In this document: in pieces, positions 35,221-45,600 of the stretch
Layout: each line of letters opens with the position of its first letter
Position numbering within the stretch: position 1 is the first letter of the stretch
DNA from: a bacterium
GTDB lineage: Bacteria > Patescibacteria > ABY1 > JACQRZ01
Assembly: GCA_030688365.1 (NCBI GenBank)
Contig: JAUYIE010000004.1
Span: 1-64,000 of the forward strand
Direction: 5' to 3'
DNA: 64,000 bases
The notes under the pieces: generated by a model
The model's input: the letters and a program-made list of their open reading frames with translations, nothing else
What the model was told of the DNA's origin: nothing
Databases searched by the model: none
Program-made: the position numbers and the translations under genes

Positions 35221-36081
35221 TTAGTATCCTATCCCTCTGATCCTCTCTGCAAGTTCGTCCAGTTTCTTATTGTCCGGATTTGCACGACGAAGTTGATCTA
35301 ATGCTCGCTCTGCACGTAATCGTTGCTTTTGAATAATATGCATCTCTACGAGTGCGTCCAAAAGCTTTGGATTATTTTTATCAAGATCAACTGCCTCCAA
35401 TATTTCAGACAAAGATGCTTCTTGATTATCTACATTCAGATGCACTTGGGAAAGATCATATAGATGTTTTGCAAGTTGAGCCGGTAGCGCACCTTGCTCA
35501 TCAGGAGGCATGCTACCAAGCATATCCCGTTCGCGATTGCACAAATATTCCAAGACTTCACGTGCTTGCTCCCATTCTTTTTTTAACATATATACCTCAC
35601 CCAGCCCGTCATAGGCATCCATGTTATTACTATCCAATGCGATAGCATCAATATATCGCTTCTCTGCTTCGTCAAAATGTTCTTGACTGATACATTCTTC
35701 TGCTTGTTCCATCAACGTACCGCTCACTTCTTGTTTGCGGAGAGATTCCTCCGATGAAGCGCTTGCTCCTCCAATAACTGCTGCTCGTCTCTGTTTGTCA
35801 CGCATTTCAACTACCTTCTTTTGCAGTGACCCCATGCGCTGGCCAAGATTTTTTCTCAAAGCAGAAAATGGCAATGCCGCAACAGATGTCATTTTACGTG
35901 CAGTATAAAACTTACGCTTAATGCGTTCCGAAATAATCTTATTTTTGACGTTTCGCGCTCGCTCTTCCGGCAACGCAGCAAGATCAATGGACGCTAAAAT
36001 GGAAAGTCGTGGTTTAACAATCAAAAAAATTACAACTACACAGGCAACAGACACCACTATTGATATGATAATTCCAATCAT
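35221..36081 (-). CDS. Membrane-anchored TPR protein
   Basis: A 286-residue protein with an N-terminal membrane helix (GIIISIVVSVACVVVIFLIV), a basic helical stretch (about 40-110) and about four tetratricopeptide units from about residue 125, such as AEECISQEHFDEAEKRYIDA and AYDGLGEVYMLKKEWEQARE. TPRs mediate protein contacts; the partner is unknown. Its start overlaps the tpiA stop by 4 bases, so translation is probably coupled. Confidence 0.88.
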   Translation of the reverse strand: MIGIIISIVVSVACVVVIFLIVKPRLSILASIDLAALPEERARNVKNKIISERIKRKFYTARKMTSVAALPFSALRKNLGQRMGSLQKKVVEMRDKQRRAAVIGGASASSEESLRKQEVSGTLMEQAEECISQEHFDEAEKRYIDAIALDSNNMDAYDGLGEVYMLKKEWEQAREVLEYLCNRERDMLGSMPPDEQGALPAQLAKHLYDLSQVHLNVDNQEASLSEILEAVDLDKNNPKLLDALVEMHIIQKQRLRAERALDQLRRANPDNKKLDELAERIRGIGY

Positions 36082-36869
36082 ATTGAGGTATTAAGTGAGT
36101 GCACAATAGCGCAGAATCGTTTTGCGTGCAAACTAGCGCTTCCTACCAAAACACCACTCACATCACCCTGGGTAATATAAGAAGATGCGTTATGTTCATC
36201 TACGCTCCCTCCATACACGAGAGGTATGGCATTCACAGCATTGATGCTGTGTGTATGTAAAATATCTTTAATCATTCCGATTGCTTCTTTGCAGTCAGAA
36301 GGATCGCAGTTTTTTCTAGCGCCATGCTGATTTGTGCTAATTGCCCAAACCGGTTCGTATGCGATCACAATTTGAAAATTTTTATTGAAAGGCATGGCTT
36401 TCATCAGTGCAGAAAGTTGTACCTCTAAGATTTCCCGAGTTTTACCATTTTTTCGTTCCATCAATGTCTCTCCCACACACACAATAGGAACAAGTCCTAA
36501 TTTTTTTTGTGTCTTTAACAATACCGCATATTTTTTAGCCACCATCTCATTTGTTTCCGCAAAAATTATTCGACGTTCCGAATGCCCAATGAGAACATAT
36601 TTACACCCAAGGTGTGCCAGAGCAACGGGCGAAACTTCACCTGTAGCAGCGCCTACCTCTTCCCAGTAACAATCTTGACCCGCTAAAACAATCGGATGAT
36701 CTATCTCATAGCCGATTTCATACAGCGACACAAAAGTTGGAGTCAAAACAATCTCAACGTTATCTGCTGGGGATTGTTGCATTATACCTTGAATAGTTCG
36801 TGCAAGCACAGTTTCTGCCTCCGGAGTAAGGTTTGCTTTCCAATTAGCGATACAAAGGAGAGGTGGCAT
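36078..36869 (-). CDS. tpiA: Triosephosphate isomerase
   Basis: A 263-residue TIM barrel that interconverts dihydroxyacetone phosphate and glyceraldehyde 3-phosphate. Catalytic parts: Asn/Lys in IANWKAN (residues 7-13), His in LIGHSERR (about 96), Glu in IAYEPVWAI (about 170) and the phosphate loop VYGGSVDEHNA (about 232). Length is normal. It overlaps the TPR gene by 4 bases and follows scpB by 12 bp. Confidence 0.97.
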   Translation of the reverse strand: MPPLLCIANWKANLTPEAETVLARTIQGIMQQSPADNVEIVLTPTFVSLYEIGYEIDHPIVLAGQDCYWEEVGAATGEVSPVALAHLGCKYVLIGHSERRIIFAETNEMVAKKYAVLLKTQKKLGLVPIVCVGETLMERKNGKTREILEVQLSALMKAMPFNKNFQIVIAYEPVWAISTNQHGARKNCDPSDCKEAIGMIKDILHTHSINAVNAIPLVYGGSVDEHNASSYITQGDVSGVLVGSASLHAKRFCAIVHSLNTSI

Positions 36870-36881
36870 AAATAATTGAAA

Positions 36882-37436
36882 TTAGATGTCTAATGTCGTC
36901 AACTTTTCACCTGCATCACGGTTAGAGCTGATCAGCATCTCATGTAGCCGATTATAATCCGGAAGCTTGTCTAGTGAGGGTGCGCCCAAATGGCGTAAAA
37001 ATTCCATACTAATGGCGTATGTCTGTTCATCACTCGTTTGATCTCCTTGCTGGATGAGTCCCGCAATAAGCAAGTTACGCAAAGACACTGCACAATTGAC
37101 ACCACGAATTTCTTCAATCTCTGGTTTTGTAACCGGTCCCCGATATGCTATCACTGCTAATGTCTCCAGTGCCGGCCGAGATAATTCACCAAGTGGTTCC
37201 TCTTTCTGTAAACGGGTGATGATGGGCGCTACTTCTGGATTCGTTCCTAATGTGTATGTCTCTCCATTTTCAATGAGTATAAGTCCACCACGTTCCGAAG
37301 CAAGCTCATCATTCAAAGCACGTAACGCATCAGTCACATCCTTTGAGCTTGCACCTGAAAGAGAACACAATCGCGCTAAGGTGCAAGGCGTTGAAGAAGC
37401 AAAAAGAATGTTTTCTACAATGCGTGTAAGTTTCAT
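36882..37436 (-). CDS. scpB: Segregation and condensation protein B
   Basis: A 184-residue ScpB, partner of SMC-ScpA in chromosome compaction. Two winged-helix units are seen; LSRPALETLAVIAYRGPVTKPEIEEIRGVN is represented by the pieces ALETLAVIAYRGPVTKPEIE and IRGVNCAVSLRNLL, which are diagnostic. scpA is not next to it here. Confidence 0.94.
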   Translation of the reverse strand: MKLTRIVENILFASSTPCTLARLCSLSGASSKDVTDALRALNDELASERGGLILIENGETYTLGTNPEVAPIITRLQKEEPLGELSRPALETLAVIAYRGPVTKPEIEEIRGVNCAVSLRNLLIAGLIQQGDQTSDEQTYAISMEFLRHLGAPSLDKLPDYNRLHEMLISSNRDAGEKLTTLDI

Positions 37437-37478
37437 ATAGATTCTTCAATAATAGCAACAATTGTCGTGACAAGCAAG

Positions 37479-37507
37479 AAAAAACACACCTGCTCGGTGT
37501 GCTTTTT
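37479..37507 (-). terminator. Terminator after ftsZ
   Basis: On the minus strand GCACACC pairs with GGTGTGT around GAGCA, extended by A-T pairs and followed by a T run. It lies just after the ftsZ stop at 37515 and before scpB. Confidence 0.85.
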
Positions 37508-37514
37508 CCTATGT

Positions 37515-38711
37515 TTACATCATCTTCTTTCTTATAAATGCTGGAATCTCAAGCTCATCATCTTCTTCTGTTACATCTCGTGCGGCTGGTAGATTGTCCT
37601 CATCTTCCTCTTCTGTATATTCCTCCAAAGGCACCGAAGTACGAATGGTTCGTGGTATTGGGGTATGATAAATTGATGCGGGACGAGGTATATGATTTGG
37701 AACTTTGCGATCATTCACAACTGATGGCTCAGCAGCTTTTGATGTCAACTTGTCTTTATCTTTATTTGGAAATCCTGTAGCGATGACTGTAATACGAAGT
37801 TCTTCATTCATAGCTTCATCAATAACTGCTCCAAAAATGACTCTCGCATCAGCAGCAGCCGAACTCGTGATAATTTTTGCCGCCTCATTGACTTCAAGCA
37901 TTCCAAGTTCAGGACCTCCTGTTACGGTAAACAAGATACCTTCAGCACCGTCAATAGATAATTCTAACAATGGACTTGAAATAGCTGCCTTAGCCGCTTC
38001 TACAGCTCGGTTGTCGCCTGTTCCATTACCAATACCCATCAGTGCGGACCCTGTATTTCTCATAATGGCTTTTACATCAGCAAAGTCAACGTTAACTAAA
38101 CCAGGGACGGTAATGAGTTCGGAAATACCACGTACACCTTGTTGCAAGATTTCGTCGGCCATAACAAATGCTTCCTGAAGAGTAGTTTTCTTATCAACAA
38201 TCTGCAAAATTTTATCATTAGGTATAGTAATAATAGAGTCTACTTTTGCTGCCAAATCCTTCCAACCATCTTCTGCTAATCTTTTTCGTTCTGCTCCTTC
38301 AAATGAAAAAGGTTTTGTAACTACTGCAATAGTCAATGCACCGATATCGCGCGCCAATTCCGCTACAATAGGTGCAGCACCTGTTCCTGTACCACCCCCT
38401 AGCCCACATGTAATAAAAACCATATCTGCCCCTGCAAGTGCATCTCTAATTTCATTTTGACTTTCTTCTGCTGCTTTGCGTCCTACTTCTGGATTCATGC
38501 CCGCGCCAAGGCCTTTTGTAATGCTTTTACCAATATGCAATTTTACAGACGCTTGAGAAACATGAAGTGCTTGTATATCAGTATTAGCAACAAGAAATTC
38601 AACCCCGCGTATTTTTGTTGTGATCATCCTGTTGACAGCTGAACCACCACTGCCGCCGACGCCGATCACTTTAATTTTTGCAAAGGTCTCAATTTCTGGT
38701 CGTATTTCCAT
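37515..38711 (-). CDS. ftsZ: Cell division protein FtsZ
   Basis: A 398-residue tubulin-like GTPase that forms the division ring. The N-terminal nucleotide site IKVIGVGGSGGSAVNRM (residues 13-29), the tubulin signature GLGGGTGTGAAPIVAELA (about 104-121) and the T7 loop (NVDFADVKAIM) are all intact. A variable linker leads to the C-terminal tail EIPAFIRKKMM, the usual FtsA-binding peptide. ftsA lies 73 bp upstream in the same direction. Confidence 0.98.
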   Translation of the reverse strand: MEIRPEIETFAKIKVIGVGGSGGSAVNRMITTKIRGVEFLVANTDIQALHVSQASVKLHIGKSITKGLGAGMNPEVGRKAAEESQNEIRDALAGADMVFITCGLGGGTGTGAAPIVAELARDIGALTIAVVTKPFSFEGAERKRLAEDGWKDLAAKVDSIITIPNDKILQIVDKKTTLQEAFVMADEILQQGVRGISELITVPGLVNVDFADVKAIMRNTGSALMGIGNGTGDNRAVEAAKAAISSPLLELSIDGAEGILFTVTGGPELGMLEVNEAAKIITSSAAADARVIFGAVIDEAMNEELRITVIATGFPNKDKDKLTSKAAEPSVVNDRKVPNHIPRPASIYHTPIPRTIRTSVPLEEYTEEEDEDNLPAARDVTEEDDELEIPAFIRKKMM

Positions 38712-38784
38712 ACAGTCATTCTAAAAAAATTATGGTGTGAGTAGTAATTTGATTCAACACCACAATCTTATCACCAGAAATGCT

Positions 38785-40038
38785 CTATGGCAAGAGAGCC
38801 TTGAACCATTTTTTTACTCGCCCTCGTAATTCTGAAGCAGATGACGCATTTATAGGTGAAAATGCGGTTCTTTTTTCTTGACGTTCCAAAAGATGCCATC
38901 CCCAAAAACATAACCCAATGGCTGTTGTATAACGGGGATCACGAAGTGATTCACCTCCAATGATGGTTGATTTCAACTGTGCCTGTGATGCTGAAAGTTT
39001 TAGACACCGTTTTGCACAGTCAACGATACCAGGTAATTTTGCACCACCACCACTCAAGACCACTCCCGCAGGAAGCAATCCACTTCTCCCAACTCGCTTT
39101 AATTCTGTTTCTACTCTATCAAATATTTCTTCAACTCGTGCTTCTAATATCTCGGTAATATATTTATGAGCAATGTATCCTTTTTCAGTGGGATCAATTA
39201 ACGAAAGATCAATTTCATCTTTTTTTTGAATTTGTCGAGAAAGCAATGTCCCATATTCAATCTTTATTTTTTCCGCTGCTTCTAGGGAGACTCGTAGACC
39301 TATAGCAATATCTGATGTGATATGATCAGATCCTAGAGGTAAAACAAATGCGTGAAATATTTCTCCTTCCTCATAAATCGCGACGCTTGTCGTAGAACCC
39401 CCTATATCTACTAGTGCAACACCTAGTTCTTTCTGACGGCTTGTCAGTGTTGCTTCAGCGGTAGCAATAAGAGCAAAGACTAAATCATCAATCTCAATGC
39501 CGGCACGGTAAATACATTTTGTAAAATTTTTAATCTGCGATGACAGTCCCTGAACAATACGTGTATCAACTTCCAAGCGCACCCCTGACATACCTATGGG
39601 ATCCTTGATCCCCTGTTGACCGTCAATGACACACGATCGTGGAATGACATGAAGTATCTCATAGTTGGGTGGGGTAGCGATGGCTTTAGCTGCCTCAATC
39701 GCGCGTTCAAAATCTTGTGGCGTAATTTCCCCGTTCATTTTCCCAACAGCGACAACACCTCGACTCGCTCGTGTTTGAATGTGGGTACCAGAAATACCGA
39801 CCCACGCGGATTGTATCGGTAGCCCGATTGCCCGTTCAGCCTTTTCTAAACATCTACTTATCGATCCAGCGGCATCTTCCATGCTTGAGACTGCGTCCCT
39901 AGAAAATCCTTCGGTAGGATGTTCGAAAGTATGAAGAATCTCTACTCCCGCTTGTTCGTCACCTTCTGACGCTTGTGCCACTGCTACGCGAACAGCTGTA
40001 GATCCTATATCGAGGCCTGTAATAAATGTTTCATTCAT
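38785..40038 (-). CDS. ftsA: Cell division protein FtsA
   Basis: A 417-residue actin-like protein that tethers FtsZ to the membrane. Phosphate-1 motif TGLDIGSTAVRVAVAQ, an SHS2-like region at about 85-170, phosphate-2 ALVDIGGSTTSVAIY (about 206-220) and adenosine motif VVLSGGGAKLPGI. The C-terminal helix GRVKKWFKALLP is the amphipathic membrane anchor. ATG 40038 gives MNETFITGLDIGS; a start at 40089 would overlap the dgkA-like gene. Confidence 0.96.
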   Translation of the reverse strand: MNETFITGLDIGSTAVRVAVAQASEGDEQAGVEILHTFEHPTEGFSRDAVSSMEDAAGSISRCLEKAERAIGLPIQSAWVGISGTHIQTRASRGVVAVGKMNGEITPQDFERAIEAAKAIATPPNYEILHVIPRSCVIDGQQGIKDPIGMSGVRLEVDTRIVQGLSSQIKNFTKCIYRAGIEIDDLVFALIATAEATLTSRQKELGVALVDIGGSTTSVAIYEEGEIFHAFVLPLGSDHITSDIAIGLRVSLEAAEKIKIEYGTLLSRQIQKKDEIDLSLIDPTEKGYIAHKYITEILEARVEEIFDRVETELKRVGRSGLLPAGVVLSGGGAKLPGIVDCAKRCLKLSASQAQLKSTIIGGESLRDPRYTTAIGLCFWGWHLLERQEKRTAFSPINASSASELRGRVKKWFKALLP

Positions 40039-40078
40039 AATATGGGGTTGTTGCCTGATAACCTTAATAGAAAATAGA

Positions 40079-40456
40079 CTATATGACAATAGTGAACAAA
40101 TTAATTAACTTGGGGATATAAAGAAATATGGTCACCAATAATGATGTAATGACTAAAATTAGCATCATTGCAGCAATAATATCCTTTATTGAACGGACAT
40201 ATTCTGACACCCTGGGCTTGATTATATCAAGCAGTCGTTCCAATGCACTATTTGCACATTCCATTGCTAAAATGCAACCTATTAACAACGAGACTATTGA
40301 TAGTTCTATAACAGTAAATGATAGTAAAACACCACATATAATGGCCAAAATAGCTGCAACTATTTCAACACGAAAATTTTGCTCTTCACGCCAGACAATA
40401 AACAAACCATGACGAGCAAATCGTGCGCTATTTTTAAGTGTTGTAAATGAAATCAT
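40079..40456 (-). CDS. dgkA: Diacylglycerol/undecaprenol kinase family protein
   Basis: A 125-residue membrane kinase with three helices. Motifs ARHGLFIVWREEQNFRVE and CILAMECANSALERLLD hold the conserved Glu and Asn residues of the DgkA family. In Gram-positive-type bacteria this form phosphorylates undecaprenol, which would recycle the lipid carrier used by the WecA-like and sugar transferase enzymes. It lies 6 bp after ybeY and before ftsA. Confidence 0.92.
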   Translation of the reverse strand: MISFTTLKNSARFARHGLFIVWREEQNFRVEIVAAILAIICGVLLSFTVIELSIVSLLIGCILAMECANSALERLLDIIKPRVSEYVRSIKDIIAAMMLILVITSLLVTIFLYIPKLINLFTIVI

Positions 40457-40462
40457 AGTTTA

Positions 40463-40897
40463 TTACATTGATGTGAATGCTTTAGTCTCCAATGCACGCA
40501 TTATTCGTCTGTCCTGCAATTTTTTATGATCATAACCATAGATATGAAAAATACCATGTATAACCAAGCGTGCTACTTCATCAGTTAATGAACTACCATA
40601 TCTATGCGCTTGACGGGCTGCATACGGGATGGAAATAAAAATTTCTCCTTCTCCTGTTTTATTATCATGACCATAATAAAATGATAACACATCAGTGGTT
40701 CGTCGTAATTTACGATATCTCGTATTATACTCTTTCACTTTTGCATCATCCGTGAGAACAACGGTAATAGAAATATGTGGCGCTTTCTGCGCATTCAACG
40801 CTTTATTACAAGCGCGTAGACAATGTTGATACCACGCTTTTTTTTGCGGAAGAGTCGGATATGTTGTCCACTCATCCTCAATACATAAATGCAACAT
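40463..40897 (-). CDS. ybeY: Endoribonuclease YbeY
   Basis: A 144-residue zinc-dependent RNase for rRNA maturation and quality control. The metal site HGIFHIYGYDH (family HGxLHLxGYDH) is intact at about residues 122-132, and LRRTTDVLSFYYG carries the TDVLSFP-type motif. It starts 5 bp after the preceding envelope gene stop. Confidence 0.95.
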   Translation of the reverse strand: MLHLCIEDEWTTYPTLPQKKAWYQHCLRACNKALNAQKAPHISITVVLTDDAKVKEYNTRYRKLRRTTDVLSFYYGHDNKTGEGEIFISIPYAARQAHRYGSSLTDEVARLVIHGIFHIYGYDHKKLQDRRIMRALETKAFTSM

Positions 40898-40902
40898 CGT
40901 CG

Positions 40903-41898
40903 CTAAAAAGACAAATCAGTAATCACAAAACCTCGAATCATCATCTGAAATACTGTACCGAAACTCATTATATTCTTTGATCCCAGATCATACTTTACAA
41001 CATATACATATGGCGTTACGACGTTTCCTTGGTCATCCTTAGAAGTAATATAAACATTTAATCCATCTGAAGACATAACACCTGTCCATGTATCATATGA
41101 CATGGTTTGTAATGATGAAGTGTCAACATTTGGTTGATATACAGTACTAAACCAATCCAATGCAGACAATTTTTCCAAATTATCTTGAGCGGTTATACTG
41201 ACAAACTCTCCAGTAGCGGAACTAAAAATTACTTCGCGACGTGCGTTGTCCACAGAATCAACAACCCAACCTGATGGATATAAAAGCTTATATGAATACC
41301 CGGGATTAGTATAAGTCGCGGTTCCTGTTCCTGTTTCAAGCTTTGCAGGGGCTATACGAAGCGGATCATATAGAAAAGTGACTTCTTCACCATCAAGATG
41401 TCCATCCTGATCAGTATCGGGTTGTAATGGATCCGACTGAAATAACGCTTCTTCAGTATCTGTTAAATCGTCTCCGTCAGTATCAACACTTCCCACATAA
41501 TTCAGTATAGGAGGAGTAGGCGGAGATGGAATAATTACGTCTGTTAATACATCAGGAGACTCCTCAAGCGAGCCCGTGTCATCTGGCTCAAGAATCACAT
41601 CTTCTTCATTGGGTGCACTTTGTACTATCGGCTCTTCTGTTTGTACGGCAATCTCTTTTGAAACTGTTGCTTCACTTGCCGGTCTAAATTCAAACCACCA
41701 AATAGCAACTCCGGTGCCACACACAAATACTACAGTGGCTATAATCCCAACAATGAGCCCTGCGGGGCTATGTTCACCTGACGCCACCGAAGAAGTTCGG
41801 TGAGAAGGCATTGTATATACCGTACCATCAAGAGGATCGTCCATAGTGGGCACCTTCTTTGCTTCTTCAACAATGGGCTCTTCTATAAAATCAAACAT
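40903..41898 (-). CDS. Membrane protein with calcium-binding-like repeats
   Basis: A 331-residue protein. A cytoplasmic tail of about 45 residues, a membrane helix (LIVGIIATVVFVCGTGVAIWW), a long acidic Pro/Ser/Asp linker, then thrombospondin-type-3-like calcium-binding repeats (DTDGDDLTDTEE and DTDQDGHLDGEE, about 138-175). The C-terminal 140 residues (YKLLYPSGWVVDS ... FVSITAQDN) look like a PsbP-like alpha/beta domain. No enzyme motif is seen. It is the last of four similar surface genes before ybeY. Confidence 0.75.
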   Translation of the reverse strand: MFDFIEEPIVEEAKKVPTMDDPLDGTVYTMPSHRTSSVASGEHSPAGLIVGIIATVVFVCGTGVAIWWFEFRPASEATVSKEIAVQTEEPIVQSAPNEEDVILEPDDTGSLEESPDVLTDVIIPSPPTPPILNYVGSVDTDGDDLTDTEEALFQSDPLQPDTDQDGHLDGEEVTFLYDPLRIAPAKLETGTGTATYTNPGYSYKLLYPSGWVVDSVDNARREVIFSSATGEFVSITAQDNLEKLSALDWFSTVYQPNVDTSSLQTMSYDTWTGVMSSDGLNVYITSKDDQGNVVTPYVYVVKYDLGSKNIMSFGTVFQMMIRGFVITDLSF

Positions 41899-41914
41899 AT
41901 ATAATCATGAAGTC

Positions 41915-42655
41915 TCAATTAGTCGGTAACACCAATAAACGACCAGTGCCCTTAGGGTCATAACCATTTTGAACTTCTGATCCATCAAGATATCCGTCAC
42001 CGTCTGTATCAGCATTTAATGGATCAGTATGGTAAATCTCTAATTCCTGACGATCTGATAGCATATCGTTATCAGTATCGGGAAGATAAGGATTTGTGCC
42101 GTTAAGTGCTTCCTGTTCATCAGTAACCCCGTCTTCATCTTGATCCACGGTTGCTGGATCAATTACTGCCGGTTGAGTGGTTTCGTCCGTTGCTGAATTG
42201 TCTTGTGAATCATAGGGCATTGCTTGTTCATCTGTCGGGTTTGTTGATGAATCGTAAACGGGTTGCACTGGTTGATTTACAGGTGTTTGTTCACTTGACG
42301 GTTGTGATACTTCATTGGGAGTAGAAGAATTACCCGTCATACTCATAACTAACCAGATTACCAGTACAATAGCGACAATTACAAGCACCCCAGCCACGAT
42401 CATAATCACAATTTTTTTATTCATACCGCCTTGTGTAAGCGGAGCTGAATATGGATTGTACGTCTTACCGCTTGCCGGAGTCGATTCTGTCACATTTGGT
42501 GATGATTTTAGTGGTTCAGTATCACTAAAAATATCCTGCACCGGTTCTGATGGCATAGGAGGTTGTGCAGAAGGTGTCGGTGGTGTGGACATCTGCGCAG
42601 GATCGCCCATATGCTTTGGTTGAGGTGTAAAAATGTCATCAGGCATACAATTCAA
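41915..42655 (-). CDS. Membrane protein with calcium-binding-like repeats
   Basis: A 246-residue protein with a Pro-rich cytoplasmic N-terminus, one membrane helix (IVIMIVAGVLVIVAIVLVIWLVM), a Gln/Ser/Pro linker and three thrombospondin-type-3-like repeats (DQDEDGVTDEQE, DTDNDMLSDRQE, DTDGDGYLDGSE). It ends shortly after the third repeat. Shape and repeats match the neighbour at 40903, so they may share an ancestor or work together at the surface. Confidence 0.75.
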   Translation of the reverse strand: MNCMPDDIFTPQPKHMGDPAQMSTPPTPSAQPPMPSEPVQDIFSDTEPLKSSPNVTESTPASGKTYNPYSAPLTQGGMNKKIVIMIVAGVLVIVAIVLVIWLVMSMTGNSSTPNEVSQPSSEQTPVNQPVQPVYDSSTNPTDEQAMPYDSQDNSATDETTQPAVIDPATVDQDEDGVTDEQEALNGTNPYLPDTDNDMLSDRQELEIYHTDPLNADTDGDGYLDGSEVQNGYDPKGTGRLLVLPTN

Positions 42656-42674
42656 AATAGAAGTTAAAAGTCTA

Positions 42675-45600
42675 TTAGGGTTTGGTAGTACAATATGGGT
42701 TTATTGTACTGAAATGCTGTGGATCTTCAAGATTCATACATATTTCGTATCCAGTACCATCTGAAGTCTTATACGTATAGATATGAGAATCTTTCTGCGC
42801 CTTAGCAGCATCTGTTCGTAGAGCACTTTCAACATCGTTCCCATATCCAAAGTCACCATTTTGTGCGTTCCAACATGTCTTTTGATCAAATCCGGAGGGA
42901 CACAATGGAAATGCCTTGCCTTCTACTTTTGCCAGTGGGTCAGCGGGAAGGGCTACACGTAATGCGTTACCTAAGGTACTTTGCCAGGACGGCCATGCTG
43001 ATGTTGATTGTCCTTTTATAAAACTTCCGGAAGCAAGGGCAGGATACGGTATCGCATTATTTTTAGCATATTTACTCAACAAATACTGCATATCAGCCAT
43101 ATCTGAGAGACGATGTAAATCTCTTCTCATTATATCAGGATTGGTATCATGTGCAACACTCATCACCAATTTCATATTTTGCAAAAGACTCGCAAAGATT
43201 TGTTGTGTACTACTTTTCGCGCCTACGTTATAGGAAAATGAAAGAATATAAAACACGTTATCCGTTCCTTGTATGAAAATGTATACACCCGTACTGTCAC
43301 GAACAGCCTGATAACCATCAACGAGCGTTGAAGAAGGGCTTTCTTTCCCTGATTGATGTACGCGATACCATTGATATGCTGAAAGCATATCATTATTTTT
43401 CGCAATACGAACTGCAATGACATCACTATTTTTGGTATCTACAATATTTAAATCCCCTTTTGTAGAATCAGCAAACGGAAAAATAAATTCTTGCTGAAAT
43501 ATTCCTCGATCAGTACTATTGGGATCTACCTGTATCGGCGGCTTTAGTAAACCAGGGAGTAAATTTGTTGATGTATTTCCTCGGCAATAGTATGACTTAA
43601 AATTATATGCGGCAAGACCAGAAACATCTGTACTGTCAAATTCCCATAGTTCTGAACATAAGTAACTTTTAATTGGAAAATGCTCGGTCTTCACTGGTCC
43701 TTTTGTTTGGCACTCTAGCTCCTTTTGAGTATCCGTGATTTTGTCCGGAGGATCACATGTTGGATCACGTTGGGTCAACGTTACACTCATACTTGCATTA
43801 CCACTCGTAGGCATTGCAGTCACCTCAAGAATTGATTGATTAGTTGCACCACTAAACTGAATAATACTGTCACCTGTTAATTTCCACTCATATGATTGGA
43901 CTACTATTTCAGAATCATCATAGGACATACCAACTGCCTGATACACATGCTGATTTCCTGGTTTAAAAGGATTTTGATCTCCAATACCACAATCATTACC
44001 GGCACAACTGATAAAATCAACATCATTAGCGGGTAATGAGTCACCATTAATGTAAATTAAAACGTGATCCAAAGGTGCAATCTCATCTCCAACATCAACC
44101 GGAATCAAAGAACCGTCGCCCCCATTGTCAGGAGGTGTGCTGTTGTCAGGAGGTGTGTCGTTGTCAGGAGGTGTGTCGTTGCATGTATATTCAGTAGATG
44201 TGACTTCAATAGTATCTAATGTACTATTTTTATTTGTATCAAGTCCTGTTTCAATTTTTCTTCCTGCATATGGACAATTACTTCCTTTCGGTTCATATGT
44301 ATCTCTCACAAGACTAAAAATCTGATTATCACCAGACCCTGAATTGCACGCGTATTCAGTAGAGCTCACTTCGCTGGAATCCAACGTACCATTTCTATTT
44401 GTATCAAGACCAGTATCAGTCCTGCGTCCTCCATTTTGACAATGGGATCCTGGTGGTTCATCACTGGCAGTAATGAGACGATTTATAGGTAACGGAGACG
44501 AACCACCATTATCATTGTCTCCAGACTGATTGGTTGGAGGAGGAGTATTGCACGCATATTTTGTAGAAGTGACCTCGTTAGGATCCAAGATACCATCTCT
44601 ATCAGTATCCAGTCCTGACACTGTCTTCCTTCCTGCATACGGACAATTACTACCACTTGGTTCGTATGTATTTCTCACCAAATTATAGAGTGTATTGTTC
44701 CCGGAACCCGCATTACACGCATACGAGGTAGCAGTTACTTCTCTAGAATCCAGCACACCATTTCTATTTGTATCCAGACCGGCATCAGTCCTGCGTCCTC
44801 CATTTTGACAATGAGATCCTCTTGGCTCGCTGGTCACTCTTACAAGATTATTGAGGGGAAGTGTGGACGATCCTTGATTGGATGTTGGAGAAACGCCGTT
44901 AGGGGTAATTCCTCCCGTAATTTCAATATTATATTTTTTATTGCACTGCAACTGTGTCTTTGGAATAAAACGAACTTCTGTGCGGGCATCATCACCGATT
45001 CCAACAGTGTTAAATTCAAAATGTCCATTTGCATTTGGTACTATTCTCATCCTGCTGCGCGCGCTTTCCTCATTGATTACCTGATTAAATGTCACCTTAA
45101 TAATGCTATTGCAATAAGCGTTAGGAGATTTTGGTTGGACGTCAATCACTGCCACCTTCTTGGGTGTAGTGGCACATTTTGCATTTACACAATTATTGGA
45201 TGAACATTGTTGTGGACTATAACACTTTCCTCCGATCGGCAATCCTCCTTGAACACATTTAGACTCAAAACAGTTATTTGAGATACATTCGTTATTCGCA
45301 CTACAACTTTCTCCAATTACCTTCAATACTGATTTACATGTACCTGAACTACACCATAACCCTTCCTTGCATTGAGTGTCCCATGTACAAGCAGCTGTTT
45401 CTCCAAGGTCCCCACGCACGCATTTATTCTCTTCACCACATACACCAGAACTACATTCTTCATTTTTTGAGCAAGATTCATTTAATTGCTTCAATTCACC
45501 TGTAAAAAAACTCCAGCGGTATGTACAAGAAATCACTGTGTTCACGCATGTACCAGTGGTTCTAAATGAACCATCACTACAACAAGTCCGCGACTGATCG

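Noticed and set aside
44120..44830. Regular repeats that might suggest a CRISPR array
   Set aside because: They are in-frame protein repeats of about 150 bp in a long coding sequence, with no unique spacers of constant length and no cas genes nearby.
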